A stretch of 64,000 nucleotides of DNA. Source: Babylonia areolata. Its lineage: Eukaryota > Mollusca > Gastropoda > Neogastropoda > Buccinidae. Made by a program: the position numbers and the translations under genes. The DNA lies in NCBI RefSeq assembly GCF_041734735.1, contig NC_134903.1:3583227-3647226 (forward strand), in the 5' to 3' direction. This document shows positions 32,225 through 44,500 of the stretch, one piece after another (positions within the stretch are counted from its first letter, which is position 1; the number at the start of each line of letters is the position of its first letter). The notes beneath the pieces are model-generated. The model was not told where the DNA came from and made no database searches. It saw only the letters and a list, made by a program, of their open reading frames with translations.

Positions 32225-32490
32225 CGCTGAATCTTGTGCAGAGACAAACCAAAGTGCTTTGGCACCAGTCATTCTCACGCATGCATAACTCTAAAAACTG
32301 GAGGAACTAAAAGACAAGGAAGAAGCAGGGAAGGGAGTCTTTCTTGGGAAGAGGTGGGTTTTAAGGCCAGACTTGAAAGAGCTGAGTGCGGAGACCTGAC
32401 GAAGCGAAAGAGGAAGTTCATTCCAATTGCAAGGTCCAGTGACAGAGAAAGAACGGCGGCCAGCAGACACTGAGACAAACACACACTGAT
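32225..32490 (-). mobile_element. LINE 3' end, same family as 49.5-51.3 kb
   Basis: The minus strand reads AGRRSFSVTGPCNWNELPLS and LRQVSALSSFKSGLKTHLFP, nearly the same as the ORF2 end at 51.1-51.2 kb. It is followed by the same 3' UTR type (GACTGGTGCCAAAGCACTTT, AGCGCTATAT) and an AAT-rich tail. 5' truncated. Confidence 0.8.
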
Positions 32491-33386
32491 GCCTTTGAGC
32501 CTTTATTGCTACTTGTGCGTCAGAAGAACAAAATTGTCAGAGCATCGGTCACAAGTAATAGGAAGAAAAACCAGTTCACGTTATGATAAAAGAAACTGAG
32601 AAGGAAAAAAAACCCAAACAAACAAACAAAAACAACAACAACAAAAAAAAACCCACAACAAAAACAAATACAAAATAGCTGATCATTCATTGACCAAAAA
32701 TAAAATAATAATAAAAAAAAATCAGAGAAAGGGGGAAAGATGGAAGCGATGAAGATGGTTGGGTAAGATAAACAAGAAACAGTCAAAAGAGGGCAGAGAC
32801 AGAGAGAACACGAGATAGAGAGAACCAGACAGACAGACAGATGGGAGGATGGTGACGGGTGGAATCTATAAACACGGCCTTTCAGATCAAGTTCTCGTGC
32901 TTCATGAATAAGAGAAAAGCAGACTTAAACAGAAGACATGTGTTGCACAGCGAGGCAACGTGTCGTGACCGGCTCTCTTCAAGGCGGTGCGCATATGGGC
33001 GTCACTCACCCAAACCAGATGATGCGTTTCTGAAGACGTGCATCTCCCTGGTTCTCTGCAAAACGGAATCAGAATGCACGGAGTTTTATCACACAGCTTT
33101 CATAAAATTAAAAAAAAAAACAACCCAAAAACCCTGGCACCTTCGCTGCTTATTCTAAAGTATCATATTCACAGTAGTGCTTGTGTAGGTAGATCCCTTT
33201 CTACTCACACGTCTCTCTCCTGGGCTGGTTATCCACGTCGGTCATAGTAGCTGAGGTAGATGGCGACGTTAAATCCCAATGCTAACTTCAGAATAAATGA
33301 TATTTCCCCCCTAAAAATTGGTTTTATCATCGTGTTTCATTCTTTCGGTCATTTTGAAAGACAAGGAAGCTTGTTTAAAAAACAAA

Positions 33387-33400
<14 letters not shown>
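32490..33400. other. Non-coding stretch with a short inverted match to 38.18-38.24 kb
   Basis: A-rich (AAC)n sequence at 32600-32670. At 32915-32970 the words GCAGACTTAAACAGAAGACA and TGTGTTGCACAGCGAGGC resemble the minus strand of 38180-38240. No gene supported. Confidence 0.45.
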
Positions 33401-33420
<20 letters not shown>

Positions 33421-34236
33421 CATATAAACACCAACAACTCTACTGTCGACCTTGTAACAAGTGATGTTTTATCTTCACTCGGTTGGTGACACATCTGACA
33501 AGTGTGAAAGCAGAACACACACACACACACACACACACTCGCGCACGCGCACGCGCACACACAAACACAAACACACAGCCACAGAAAAACAGAACAGTCA
33601 GGATATACTGAAAATCTCTTATTCCTGTCGTCTATATATTTTGATCAAACAACAAAGAAACAACAGCAAAAACAAAAACAAACAAACAAACATGTTAGTT
33701 GTATCGTAATACTCGAGACAAACAAGGAACCGTGGTCACATCACACATACTGATGATTGTACTTGCAGACAAACAAAATGAAGATTTCCATCTCCATTAT
33801 ACTGATGATTGTACTAATAGACAAACAAAATGAAGATTTCCATCTCCATTTTAAAATTCACGTAAGATATGAAAATAAGATAGGAAATAAAACATATAAC
33901 AAGACAACAATAGTTTTATTTCAAAAACAATACAATCAAAAGGCCCAGAGGTTCATAATGAACGATGCAATCTGTATCACAGCTCTCAAAATACGAAACT
34001 AATCACAGGATGGCGCTGACTCAGCTTGGTGTGTCTACATCATATGGTGGAGGGAGTGTGGTGGAGGGGGGATGCGAGGCGTGTCATCTTCCTCTTTCAT
34101 TGCTGCAAGTGTTAGAAGGGAAGTAATGGTCGGTCTCTCTGCCATGTGTTGCAGTCATGAATAACGTCCCTTGTCTTGTCCATCGGCTGCAGGTATGACG
34201 CGAACACAAATCAAGCGGCTCATCTGTATTTTGTAG

Positions 34237-34300
<64 letters not shown>
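33370..34300. repeat. Poly-A/(TA)n, (CA)n and a 50-bp direct repeat
   Basis: Poly-A and TA at 33380-33422, (CA)n with CGCA at 33515-33575, two copies of a 50-bp unit (GACAAACAAAATGAAGATTT core) at about 33750-33850, and (CA)n at 34239-34295. No gene supported. Confidence 0.8.
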
Positions 34301-34303
34301 CAT

Positions 34304-34580
34304 CACGTTCGGATGAGACGATAAACCGAGGTCCCGTGTGCAGCCGCATGCACTTAGCGCACGTAAAAGAATCCACGGCAACAAAAGGGTTGTTCCTGGC
34401 AAAATTCTGTAGAAAAACTCACTTCGATAGGAAAAACAAATAAAACTGCACGCAGGAAAAAATACACAAAAAAAAAAGAAGAAAAAAAAGGGTGGCGCTA
34501 TAGTGTAACGACGCGCTCTCCCTGGGGAGAGCTGCCCGAATTTCACACAGAGAAATCTGTTGTGATGAAAAGGAATACAA

Positions 34581-34592
<12 letters not shown>
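34304..34592 (+). mobile_element. SINE-1 body and 3' end between two (CA)n arrays
   Basis: GGATGAGACGATAAACCGAG, CAACAAAAGGGTTGTTCCTG, AAAGGGTGGCGCTATAGTG and CACACAGAGAAATCTGTTGT in the SINE-1 order. The head has been replaced by (CA)n at 34239-34295, and the tail grades into (CA)n with CGCGCGCA at 34584-34672. Confidence 0.85.
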
Positions 34593-34616
<24 letters not shown>

Positions 34617-34627
34617 GCGCGCGCACG

Positions 34628-34671
<44 letters not shown>

Positions 34672-34674
34672 GTT

Positions 34675-35435
34675 TCACTTCGGTTCTCAAAAAACGATGT
34701 ACAAAAACCCAAATTGAAATCCTCAGTGGCCTTGCCTTCAGCCGCAAATCAAAGAGGAATAATCATCGTGTGGATGGAACTCCAACCCGTGCACACTCCA
34801 CTCGCTTCCTGGTCAGCAGCATTACCACTAGGCCACCGCTCACAGCTTCGTCAACAGAAGAGATCGTGATGGAGATGACCCGCCGTTCTCACCACACCTT
34901 CCCCCCACCCCCGTCCCCCCTACTACCCCGCACGCCCTTCCATACTCCGCCCCACGTTCCAAAATTCTAGAGGCGTAAAAAGGGAAGTAATAACAGAGCA
35001 AGAACATCTTGTTGCACGATCGTGAATAATCTTCTCCTGTCATGTCAAACATGTGTTGAGTATCATATATAATACATACCAAACCAGGAGGTAAACATGA
35101 GCTGTTCTGGTGTTGTCAGATAACATCAGAAAAAAAGGAGAAGGAAAAAAAAGAAGAAGAAGAAATCAACACGAAACACAAAAGTATACAACACTGAACA
35201 ACGTGCGTGGGCACTTTCCTACTTCATGTCGCTAGCTGTTTCCAGTTGTCTCTGTTTCTCCCTGTCTGTCTGTCTCTCTGTCGTTGTCTCTGTCTCTGTC
35301 TCTCTCTCGCTCGTGCACGGGCTCACTCAAAACCATTCGATTTTAACCCTTTGTCTTCCACGAAAACAATAGTTACATTCAGACATAATCATATCGGGCA
35401 ACAACTGTCATTAAAGGCCGCATCCTTGACCTGTT
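34675..35435. other. Non-coding stretch
   Basis: Contains CCACTAGGCCACCGCTCACA at 34825-34845 (a tRNA-like SINE head on the minus strand, fragmentary), an A/G-rich run at 35130-35165 and a (TCTG)n tract at 35255-35305. No gene supported. Confidence 0.5.
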
Positions 35436-35575
35436 CAGCCCTTGACTGCCCCTGAAAACGGCTGCCAACATGGCGGGATTAAAAGCGGTCATGCACGAAA
35501 AAAACAACAAAAAAACCCATTTGTGATATAACTTAGGAGTTGCAGCCCATGAACACAGAAGAAGAAGAGTCCCCT
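35435..35575 (+). mobile_element. SINE-2, 3' fragment
   Basis: CCTGAAAACGGCTGCCAACA, TGGCGGGATTAAAAGCGGTC, GTTGCAGCCCATGAACACAG and a (GAA)n tail match the SINE-2 end. An (AAC/ACC)n tract follows to 35710. Confidence 0.8.
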
Positions 35576-35779
35576 TGATGATTTGTAAACAAAACAAAAC
35601 AAAAAAAACAAAAACAAAAGAACAAAAAAAACACACAAAACAACAACAACAACAACAAAAAAACAAGCAACAACACTACCACCACCACCACCACCAACAA
35701 CAACAGAAACCCTTTTGTCCGTGAGAGACTGACGACGACAGGATGGTGTGGGTTTGAACCCCAGTCAAAGGCATATGTT

Positions 35780-36182
35780 CATGTGGGCTGTCTTGGCCAC
35801 GAATGTCTGGCACTTCTTCTTCTTCTTCTTCTGCGTTCACTCGTATGCACACGAGTGGGCTTTTACGTGTATGACCGTTTTTATCCCGCCATGCAGGCAG
35901 CCATACTCCGTTTTCGGGGGTGTGCATGCTGGGTATGTTCTTGTTTCCATAACCCACCGAACGCTGACATGGATTACAGGATCTTTAACGTGCGTATTTG
36001 ATCTTCTGCTTGCATATACACACGAAGGGGGTTCAGGCACTAGCAGGTCTGTACATATGTTGACCTGGGAGATCGTAAAAATCTCCACCCTTTACCCACC
36101 AGGAGCCGTCACCGTGATTCGGACCCGGGACCCTCAGATTGAAAGTCCAACGCTTTAACCACTCGGCTATTGCGCCCGTCTC
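35780..36182 (-). mobile_element. SINE-2, full length
   Basis: On the minus strand a tRNA-Leu-like head (GGGCGCAATAGCCGAGTGGT, AAAGCGTTGGACTTTCAATC, then GGGTCCGAATCAC) is followed by the diagnostic body (GGGTGGAGATTTTTACGATC, AACCCCCTTCGTGTG, CCGAAAACGGAGTATGGCTG, CGGTCATACACGTAAAAGCC) and a (GAA)n tail at 35815-35832. This is the reference copy for SINE-2 in the window. Confidence 0.9.
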
Positions 36183-37130
36183 TGGCACTTAATTCTGTGT
36201 GTGTGTGTTTGGTGGGGGGTGGGGGTGGGGGTGGGGGTGGGGGTGGGGGCTTGGGGGGGGGGCTTGATGGGTGATATTCGAGTACATGCATGTGTACATC
36301 TTCAGCTTCATATCTTTTTTCTCTCCCCTTTTCTTCACTTTTTTTTTTTTTTATACCATATTTCCGTTGTTATCAGACATCTTCACTTCGGCTTGGCGAG
36401 GAGAGAAGAGGGAGAGAGAGCACTTGAAATGTCACGTTTCATTCGTATAAGCCTCCTAAATATTTTTTCTTCAGATGGTCTGTTTTCAGTGTTTGTTTTA
36501 GAGTGAACTAATTCTAATGAACAAACGAAGGAAAAGAACAGTAAACTTCATGGATAAAAAACACACACACAAAAAGAACAACAACAAACAAACAGAAAAT
36601 AATAAAGATCACAATACTCACCGTCAGTTCTAGTACTCACGTATCATTTTCTTCTAAATCTGGTTCTTTAGCACAATCATAAGTGATTATCACTGTTTGA
36701 CTCCACGGCAACCATTGATACAAACGACCCAACAGCATGTAATAGTGTTAAGTATCTATCCCTACGCTTTACATGCTGACAATGTACATTTTTAATGGGA
36801 CAAGACAAGGACAGGAAATGGTATCATTTGATACTGTTTTATGTTGAAAACAATACTTATTCAATGTTCACATTTTCTGGCAGGACGTCATATGCCTGCA
36901 GGATGGGGAAGGGAAGGGTTAAGAACGAAGCTGCCGGTCACTGAGGTGTTAAAAGGAAGTCAGACCCAGGGGAATGTCGTAATGTGTAGCGTTGTGATGA
37001 ATAATGCCGTCTGTCAGTTCTCTTTGGTAAAGGTGTCAAAACTCACAAGATTTTTTTGTTTGTTTGTTCGGCCTGCTGTTGAATATTGCTGCTCTCTACT
37101 CTTCCCTCCCTCCCTCTCCCCCCCCTCTCT
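36183..37130. other. Non-coding stretch with a GGGGGT tract
   Basis: (GGGGGT)n at 36218-36262 has G-quadruplex potential. The rest is unique-looking with A-rich stretches. No gene supported. Confidence 0.55.
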
Positions 37131-37136
37131 CTCATC

Positions 37137-37325
37137 TGGGTGGATGGATGGATGGATGGATGGGTGGGTGGGTGGATGGATGGATGGGTGGGTGGGTGGA
37201 TGGATGGATGGATGAGTGGATGGATGGATGGATGGGTGGATGAGCGGATGGATGGGTGGATGGATGGATGGACGGGTGGATGGATGGATGGACGGGTGGA
37301 TGGATGGATGGATGGATGGATGAGG
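37137..37325. repeat. (GGAT)n / (GGGT)n minisatellite
   Basis: TGGATGGATGGATGGGTGGG variants over about 190 bases. The His/Pro/Ser- and Trp/Met/Asp-rich frames it creates are artefacts. Confidence 0.95.
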
Positions 37326-37504
37326 GTTTGTTTGTGGGCGCACCTGCCCACGGCCTCATGAAACAGCTGTTGATTTCTGGCAGAGAGAGGACATGATGGG
37401 CTCTCAAGGCAATGGTAGAAGCAACAGAAAAGAGTTCCAGCTGGATCTGGTCGAGGAGAAATGAAAGTAAACTTCATAAGGATTAAATTTCCCTACTAAG
37501 ACTA

Positions 37505-37845
37505 GGCGTACGATGGCTCAGTGGTTAAAACGTCTGCCAGAAAAGGTGACTCAGTCCTGAAGTGGCGACTACCCTGGAGGCGCGGGTTCGAACAAACCCT
37601 CTTGCACCAATCTCTATAGCAAGAACTTTGGCTTGGAAGCCAGATTCTCTCAGGTTGCTGGCTAGGCTAGCATACTTCTCGGTCTTGTGGATGTGGGCTT
37701 CCTCCATTCTGCTTTCGTTTGGCACAGTGAGCTCAATCAGAATCGCTTATTTCGTTGCCTTGGAGTGACGTACTATGTCAGGTCTCATGCCGCTCTTGCT
37801 GATGATTTCTGGGTGTTTCTTCTCCTCTGGTAGGTCAACTGTGCA
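37505..37845 (-). mobile_element. tRNA-like head fused to an antisense endonuclease-like LINE fragment
   Basis: 37508-37595 on the plus strand is tRNA-like (GATGGCTCAGTGGTTAAAAC, then GCGGGTTCGAAC). From about 37598 rightwards the minus strand reads (downstream to upstream) GMRPDIVRHSKATK, ILIELTVPNESRMEEA, HKTEKYASLASNLRESG and EIGARGFV. The PD…ELTVP pattern is that of a restriction-like endonuclease region known from C-terminal parts of some non-LTR elements. One in-frame stop was seen. Family call tentative. Confidence 0.55.
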
Positions 37846-38640
37846 TTCCCATTAACAAGCTGCTGTGGAACTGTTAAGAAAATTTCATTACTCTCTGAGA
37901 TTAAGGGGAAACTTTAATTTGCTGATATGGAAAAAAAAAAACACACAAAAGGGTTAAACAAATGGTTTTCTGTTTCGATGAAAGAATTAGTTGGAGTTTC
38001 ACATTTCTTTTTCTTTTCTTTTTTTTCTTTTTTTTTTTAACTTTGTGGGGAAAGCTTTGCACATTGCAGTTTGATTTGTTTTTTCAGGATCCAAACCCAA
38101 AAGACGGATTTCGATCGGAAAGTGAGGGATCCTGTCCGGAAACTGAGTGACGTCACTGCACACAACCCTGACCAACTGGTGACGACACACTGCTTCGTTG
38201 CGCAACACAAGTCTCCTGTACAAGTCTGCCTGTCTTTTCACCGTGGAACATACCACTTTGTTGTCTGACATTTAGACTCTTTCTCTCTGTCTCTCTTTAA
38301 GTTCATGTGTGCGGTTGCAAGTGGTGTAGATAAGTAAGGACAGATTGGAAGAATATACCATGGCTAAAATCTTAATCCTTGAATAAAAACGTTTTGAGTT
38401 TTGAGTTCTCTCTCTCTCCCCCTCTCTCTCTCTCTGTGTGACTGTTTCTCTATCTGTCTGTCTGTCTGTCTCTGTCTCTCCATCTGTCTCCTTATCTGTC
38501 TGTCTGTCCCTCTCTGTCTCTCACCATCCCCCCCTCCTTCCCCCTCCTCTCTTTCTTCTTTCTGCCTGTTGTTTGTAACTGTGTGTAACTGAATCGATGA
38601 TAGATATTCCATGGCATAAATGATAGTTGTGTTTCTGTGT
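37846..38640. other. Non-coding stretch with (TCTG)n
   Basis: T-rich sequence, a segment at 38080-38260 that matches 32915-32970 inverted in part, and a (TCTG/TCTC)n tract at 38405-38530. No gene supported. Confidence 0.5.
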
Positions 38641-38679
38641 CCATTGAGAGAATCTTTGATTTAAGAACACATCACAATG

Positions 38680-38925
38680 GCCAGCTTCCACTCACCAGAC
38701 TAAGGCCCGCAACTCTTATTCACCAGACAAAAGCAAATGTTGTTTGCATTTTTACCAAACAAGGACACACGGCTCCTAATCACCAGACGAAGGGAGGCAA
38801 CACTGGTCATCAGAGAACTCCCACTCACCAGACGAAGGTAGATACGTCTTGGTCACCAGAGAAATGGAGACAACACTGGTCATCATATAAAGTCAACAAA
38901 CTCACCAAGTGAAGTCAATGAACTC
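38680..38925. repeat. Degenerate tandem repeat with CACCAGACGAAGG core
   Basis: Five to six loosely spaced copies of TCACCAGAC[GA]AAG with ACAACACTGGTCATCA between some. Unit about 30-60 bases, diverged. Confidence 0.6.
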
Positions 38926-38929
38926 CTAA

Positions 38930-39547
38930 CCAGTGTTTCACCGTCCTTTTGCTTCTTTCTGAAGTTTTTTTTCTACTTCGTTAGTTTGCCAGATAATCAT
39001 TTTGGCTGTGTGTTTGTTCAGTGGAACCCAAATGGACTTGCATCACTCAAAACGTCTTTAAAAAAAACTAAAATGAAATGGAATTCAACTTTTCAAAGCA
39101 TCAATGAAGTACCCCCCTTAAAAACCCAAAAAAACCCTGCACATTGGACAAGGGGAGACTTTCGATGGGTCAGTTTGAAACCAACATCTAAAAGCATGCA
39201 GGCCCAGATCTTTCTACCTAAATCTGGCGAAACTTATTCCGTGTCATTTGCTGGAAACGCCTTTGGTATACTTTTTCAGCTTGAAAGGCGTTTTAAAAAC
39301 CATGAAATGAACTATATTTTTCATTATTTTCCATTTCTGAGTGACATGCATGCTAATGCGAAGCATCCAACTCGCTGACATATCAACACAATTCCAAATC
39401 CATTTTCAGAGAGGGGGAGACAGCGGCGAACATTCTTTGGCCATGTCTTCTTGCCGCTATTACCTTCGTTGTACATAATCCAATAAGTTATGAACAGTGC
39501 TATATTTCTTATACATCCTTGTATGTTTTAACCAATATTTTATACGT
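38930..39547. other. No feature seen
   Basis: Unique-looking sequence including a 130-codon open frame (38986-39378) without recognisable motif. It reads like chance or an eroded element. No confident gene. Confidence 0.3.
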
Positions 39548-39779
39548 TTAACTCTCTCCATACGAACGGCGAAAGAGACGACGTTAACAGCGTTTCACCC
39601 CCATTACCAGTATCAAAATATTGCAAGCGGAAGGCTCTTATACTGAAGAGGTGAATGTTGACAAAGAATACCACAATTCTGACGACGGAAGCTAAAGGTT
39701 GGGTCATTCAGACACCCACTGGACATCCGAGGGGTCTGTGTAGAGAAGAAGAGAGGACTGGTCGTACTGAGTGAGTTAA
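39548..39779 (+). mobile_element. TTAA-flanked MITE, copy 1 (232 bp with target duplication)
   Basis: Element of 224 bp between TTAA duplications. Left end CTCTCTCCATACGAACGG; right end, read inward, CTCACTCAGTACGACCAG: imperfect terminal inverted repeats. No coding capacity. TTAA targets are typical of piggyBac-type transposition. Confidence 0.88.
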
Positions 39780-40500
39780 TACACGGATTTGATTAAATCT
39801 GATATGTCCCCAGCTCATCGTACACAGCACTATTTGGAGTTCAGATGTCTACATTCAGAAACCGTTTCTTTGCAAATGCATGCACTTTCTCCATTGCTAC
39901 ACCATTTTCATCACTGCCCAGGTCTCTGCTCCAGTGAATCAAATAGCCTAAAAAAGACACTCATTTGTGCAATCAGATTCAACAACAGAAATAAGGAATA
40001 AAAGCTAAAGGTAAACTGGACAAACACCTCATTCCTCAAATCTGCCCGCAAAGTAAGGCCCCAAGACTAGATGAAGAAACAGAGAAGTAGGTGTATAGGG
40101 CAACAAAGAAAGCTGGCATGAGACTGCAACAGAGTAACTCCTCGCAAAAATGACTACTCTTGTGCTTGCAGCATAATAGAAACACTGAAGTAATATAAAT
40201 GAAAAATAAAATATACGAAAGGCATAGCCTTCATGGCTCACGTGCATTTTCTGCTTAACAAGAGCACTACGGTAAACACCAGAGCTCAGTATCAGAAACA
40301 AGTGTTTGTCGAAACGAAAGCTGCTTCGTGGAAACAAAACAATTCAATGTTAGCAGTGGACATTGATCAGCGTTTCATCATTTTACCATCATCCTGTAGA
40401 TCTGTCAAACTTTGGCTCACCAACACCATGACCGTTTCACTGAAAACAAAACAAAACAAAACAAAACAAACAAACAAAAAACGAACGAACAAACAAACAG
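39780..40500. other. Non-coding stretch
   Basis: Unique-looking sequence ending in (AAAAC)n at 40443-40500. No gene supported. Confidence 0.5.
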
Positions 40501-41032
40501 AAAACAGGAGGCAAAGCCTTCAAGACTCACTTGTACTTCACGCTTTTTCAAGTAAATGAATCACAAGGAGAATAAAAAAAGAGATCTAAAAAATCGTAAA
40601 AAAATTGTTCTGTATCAAATATGATATGATTATAAAATAAGCTTGGGGGGAAAAAAAAAAAAAAAAAAAAGAAGGAAAAAAAAAAGCATGTGAGCAGGAT
40701 GGAACCGTGCATGTTCAGTTCCGAAGGTAGCAGACAAATACCCACTGCTGTGGAGCATCTGACGTCATTCGACATTTAACATTTAAAGCGAGGTGGCGTT
40801 TTCTTCTTCGTGCAAAATAGACGTGACTGTATTGGACGTAATTACGCCGTTTAAATAATGTTTTTTGTGTGTTATATTTTATCTGGATTATTCTTTTATT
40901 TCGCTGGTAAAAGAGAAGACGTTACCATCGCTTCAAGTACATCGCAACAAATGGCACATCTCTAGATCTGCACGAACCAGTCTACAACGGGCTGAAGGAA
41001 ATGATTGATTCATTTTTTCTTTTGTGTTCATT
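40500..41032 (+). mobile_element. Repeat R, copy 2
   Basis: AAAGCCTTCAAGACTCACTT, poly-A at 40650-40685, GAACCGTGCATGTTCAG, TTGGACGTAATTACGCCGTT and AGATCTGCACGAACCAGTCT as in copy 1. On the minus strand a tRNA-like stretch runs from GCTCCACAGCAGTGGGT to GGTTCCATCC. It lies just beyond the 3' end of the second receptor gene. Confidence 0.75.
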
Positions 41033-41599
41033 CCAGTCAATTCAGGGCCACTTTAGACTATTTTTTTACAGTAAACACGTCGATATTGTAGTTAGTATTA
41101 CTGTATGTATTCTGTCCAGAATTTGTATTTCTATCCTTTTAATTGTGAACAAGAAGGTCATGTCTTCTTTTTACGAAACACACCCTACCTTGTAGCAACT
41201 CAGGGGGAAGCGGTTTTTAGAATTTTTGGATTTTGGAACGAATCTCAACGAAATAAACCATTAATGATTCGGAAATACTGCTTAATTCAGGAGACTTGCA
41301 ATCTATTACTGGAATGACTGTGAAGATCTTTCATTTTTTTCATACTATGTATAAGCCAAATTTGGTATTGGCAGACAAAGTATTTCCAGAGAAAATGGCA
41401 ATGTTAAAGTTTACCACGGACACACACACACACACCGAAACACCGTATCATTACATAGACTAGCATTGTGTGTGAACATACACGTCAGCCAACAGATGAC
41501 AAGTAATAAACAAAAACAAGCGAATCAATATATATTAATTTTATGTATGCATGTATATGTAATTTATGAAAACCTCAAGAATCAACGCACATCCTGAAG
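41033..41599. other. 3' flank of the second receptor gene
   Basis: AT-rich sequence with a short (CA)n at 41421-41435. 41350-41440 resembles 48075-48190 (TGACAAAAAGTATTT…GAGAAAATGGCAA then CA repeats), so a diverged repeat may be present. No gene supported. Confidence 0.4.
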
Positions 41600-44500
41600 C
41601 TACTTCACCTGAGTCAGATCTGCATGAGACTCCATCCATTTTAAAAGTTGAGATTCTTTGGACTTGTTCCTCTTTTCTGCCCAAGTGTTTAGTGTATACA
41701 CAAACGGATTGATAGCAGAGTTTAAAGGTAATACAAATACTGCTAACGCTACATTCACTTCTCCAGGGATTGGAGTACCAGCCAGTGCTAATATACCACA
41801 CAGTCCAATTGGAAACCAGCACAAAAAGTCTGTTACTGCGATAGTAATCAACCGCTGAGCTATTGTTATATCTTGTGACACTTTGGTAGAGTTGGTTTTC
41901 AAAGTATTAGTCTGTATAGACCAGTAGATGAATGCCTGGCCTATGGAAATCAATACAAAGAGGACAAAATTGAGAACAATCATTATACTAAAAGAATACA
42001 ATTTTCCTTTGAATTCCTGTTTCGTCACTGGCAGCGGAATACAGATACCTGTCTGGCTGTAAAACTCCCAGTGTGATGTTACTGGAAGTAAAGGCAACAA
42101 GGCAAGAAACCAGCCAGCCAGCCAGATCAGTAAACAAACAATTGTTGTTGATGTTCGCTCAAATCGCAAGGCGCTGAATGGAAAGCAGAGGACGATAAAC
42201 CGATCTAAAGTGATCAAACAGATGATTAAAGCAGACACTTCACTGGACAACATAGACAGAACGCCAGCCACAGTACAGGCCACACTGCTTTTCCACGTGT
42301 CATCATGATGGAGATATCTGCCACGTAACCTTTCATCAGCCACTCCTATGACGGCCATGTAGACACCCATCAGAAAGTCAGCCATTGTGAGGTTGGTGAC
42401 AAACACACTGAAGCCACTGGAGGAGGCCATGCTTCTTGCAAACAGACGTGCACAGAAACAGAAGACGTTCCCAGACACTGCCAGACAGGTGATCAGCCAC
42501 AGAAATCCACGGTATGTCCATGACTGTAGTAAATCTTCACATGATGAAATTTCGTCTTTGGAAGCAAAACACGATGAAACTTCAAAGTAGTCTGGGAGAA
42601 TTTCATCACAACATAGTTTGTAATTTTGTGCTGAAATGAAGCGTAAATGGGAAAGATCCTTAAACATGTCAGATGGAAATGTTTTCACAGGACTACCCTC
42701 CATGTACAGATGACTCAGCTGTGGAATATAACGAAATCCACCAGCACTTAGAGTGTGAATGGTCGTATATGTTAAATTCAGTTTCTGTAACCTGAAAAAG
42801 TGTGCAAACGCTTTCGAATTAAATACTGTCAGGGCTGTTTGCGATAGATCTATCAATGTAAGGGCACTATGTTGAAAGGCCATAGAAGATTCAGCACAAA
42901 CTGATATTATAGGATTGTGAGATAAAGACAATGACTCCAAATTTTCTAAATTAATAAACGAGGTCATGTTGACATGCTGCAGCTTGTTATTGCTGAGGTC
43001 AAGGAATTTCAAATTGAACAACTTGATTTCAGGCAGGAGGGATAGAGAACACCCAGCTAGAACCAGAAAAATGAGATAGGAGTTACTGTTCACATCAGAC
43101 AGAGTCAGACCTGAACCTGTGGCATCCAAGGAGCGGATCTGAGGGAAGAGTGCAGCATGGAAAGGCTGTACACAGAGAAAGGTGTGAACCTGACACAGGC
43201 AGCCTACAGGACAGGTAGCATTGCACCATAATTCATCATCAAGCATTGGGCAGTGAGGCCAGCCATCACACACGTGGTCACTGTGTACACATATCATGGA
43301 ATGTCGACATCGGAGAAGCCCTGGACATGTCAACTCCTCACATCCCTCTTCATCCCCGTGCTCCATACAGTCATGAAACCCATTGCATCGTGTGTAAACA
43401 GGCAGACAGTCATTGAATTCTCCAGGACAACGATAATGGGTATCCGGACAAGACTCACTGGAATTCATTTGCATTGATATGAAGTGCGAAACTCCATTGA
43501 AAATAATAAGGACAGGGGATGGAATTCGCCTCTTTATAATGCGTTTCCATTTGAAACCAGTACAGTCTTTTTCGTCTGATTCGTCCTGACAATGTGACAG
43601 TTGATCACACACGTTGTCATAGGAGATGCACTGACCATTTGCACATGTGAAAACTGTGTTGCTACAAGGATAATGGTTACAGAAAGATTCATCACTGGAA
43701 TCCAGACAGTCAGCTATGGAGTCACATACCAGGGAATATGGCAGAGTGGTTGTGTCTTCACTGCACGTGAATGTGGGAATTAAAGTGACGTGAAGATCTG
43801 TGTCATTCAAACCGGTCATACATGATGGCTGATCAGAAACATGACAAGGGGATGTGTACTGTTGACTATACACTTCATGATTGTTAGAACCACAAGAAAG
43901 ACGTTTGTGAGTCACATGACCAGTGCGGCATTCTATCAGAGAGTATAGTTCCTTTGTCAGTGAGATGTGTGTGTTGGCTGAAGGAATTCCCTTTGGATGA
44001 CTGGATTTTTCTGTGCTCTTGTTTAATTTGACTTCACAAGACAACCCATACTTAAGTATAACAGCATTACAGGACCAATGAAGATTCCTAAGTAAAGTCA
44101 GAGAAAGTCTTAGACAAGAAATAGACTTCCCCTTGTCATCAGATACACTTTCAAATAAGTGGTGGTAAACACTTCTGTCTTCGGTGTAATCACTGTGTCT
44201 GTACATATTGGGCAGTGCTACATTGTTTGAATACAATCCTGTCAGAGCATCCAAAAAGCCACCCCAGTATATATTTGATTTATTGGTGATAACACCAAGT
44301 GGGTCAAACAGACAGGTAGGAAAGCCCAGTGTACCACCAAGCGAATTACAATACTCGTTAGCCTTTTTATTTTGATCTGTAACCGTTGTCCATTGTCAGT
44401 TTCAGTTCCCTGACTATTTTGTAACACCGGTCACAAAAGGCCACCATCCCCTGACAGTCAGCACTGCTGAAGGGACAGTGTTCTGTTTCATCCCGTCCAT

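Noticed and set aside
36100-36182. A functional tRNA gene
   Set aside because: It is the head of a full SINE-2, continuous with the SINE body, and the acceptor stem does not close.
37014-37477. His/Pro/Ser-rich open frames
   Set aside because: Produced by the (GGAT)n minisatellite.
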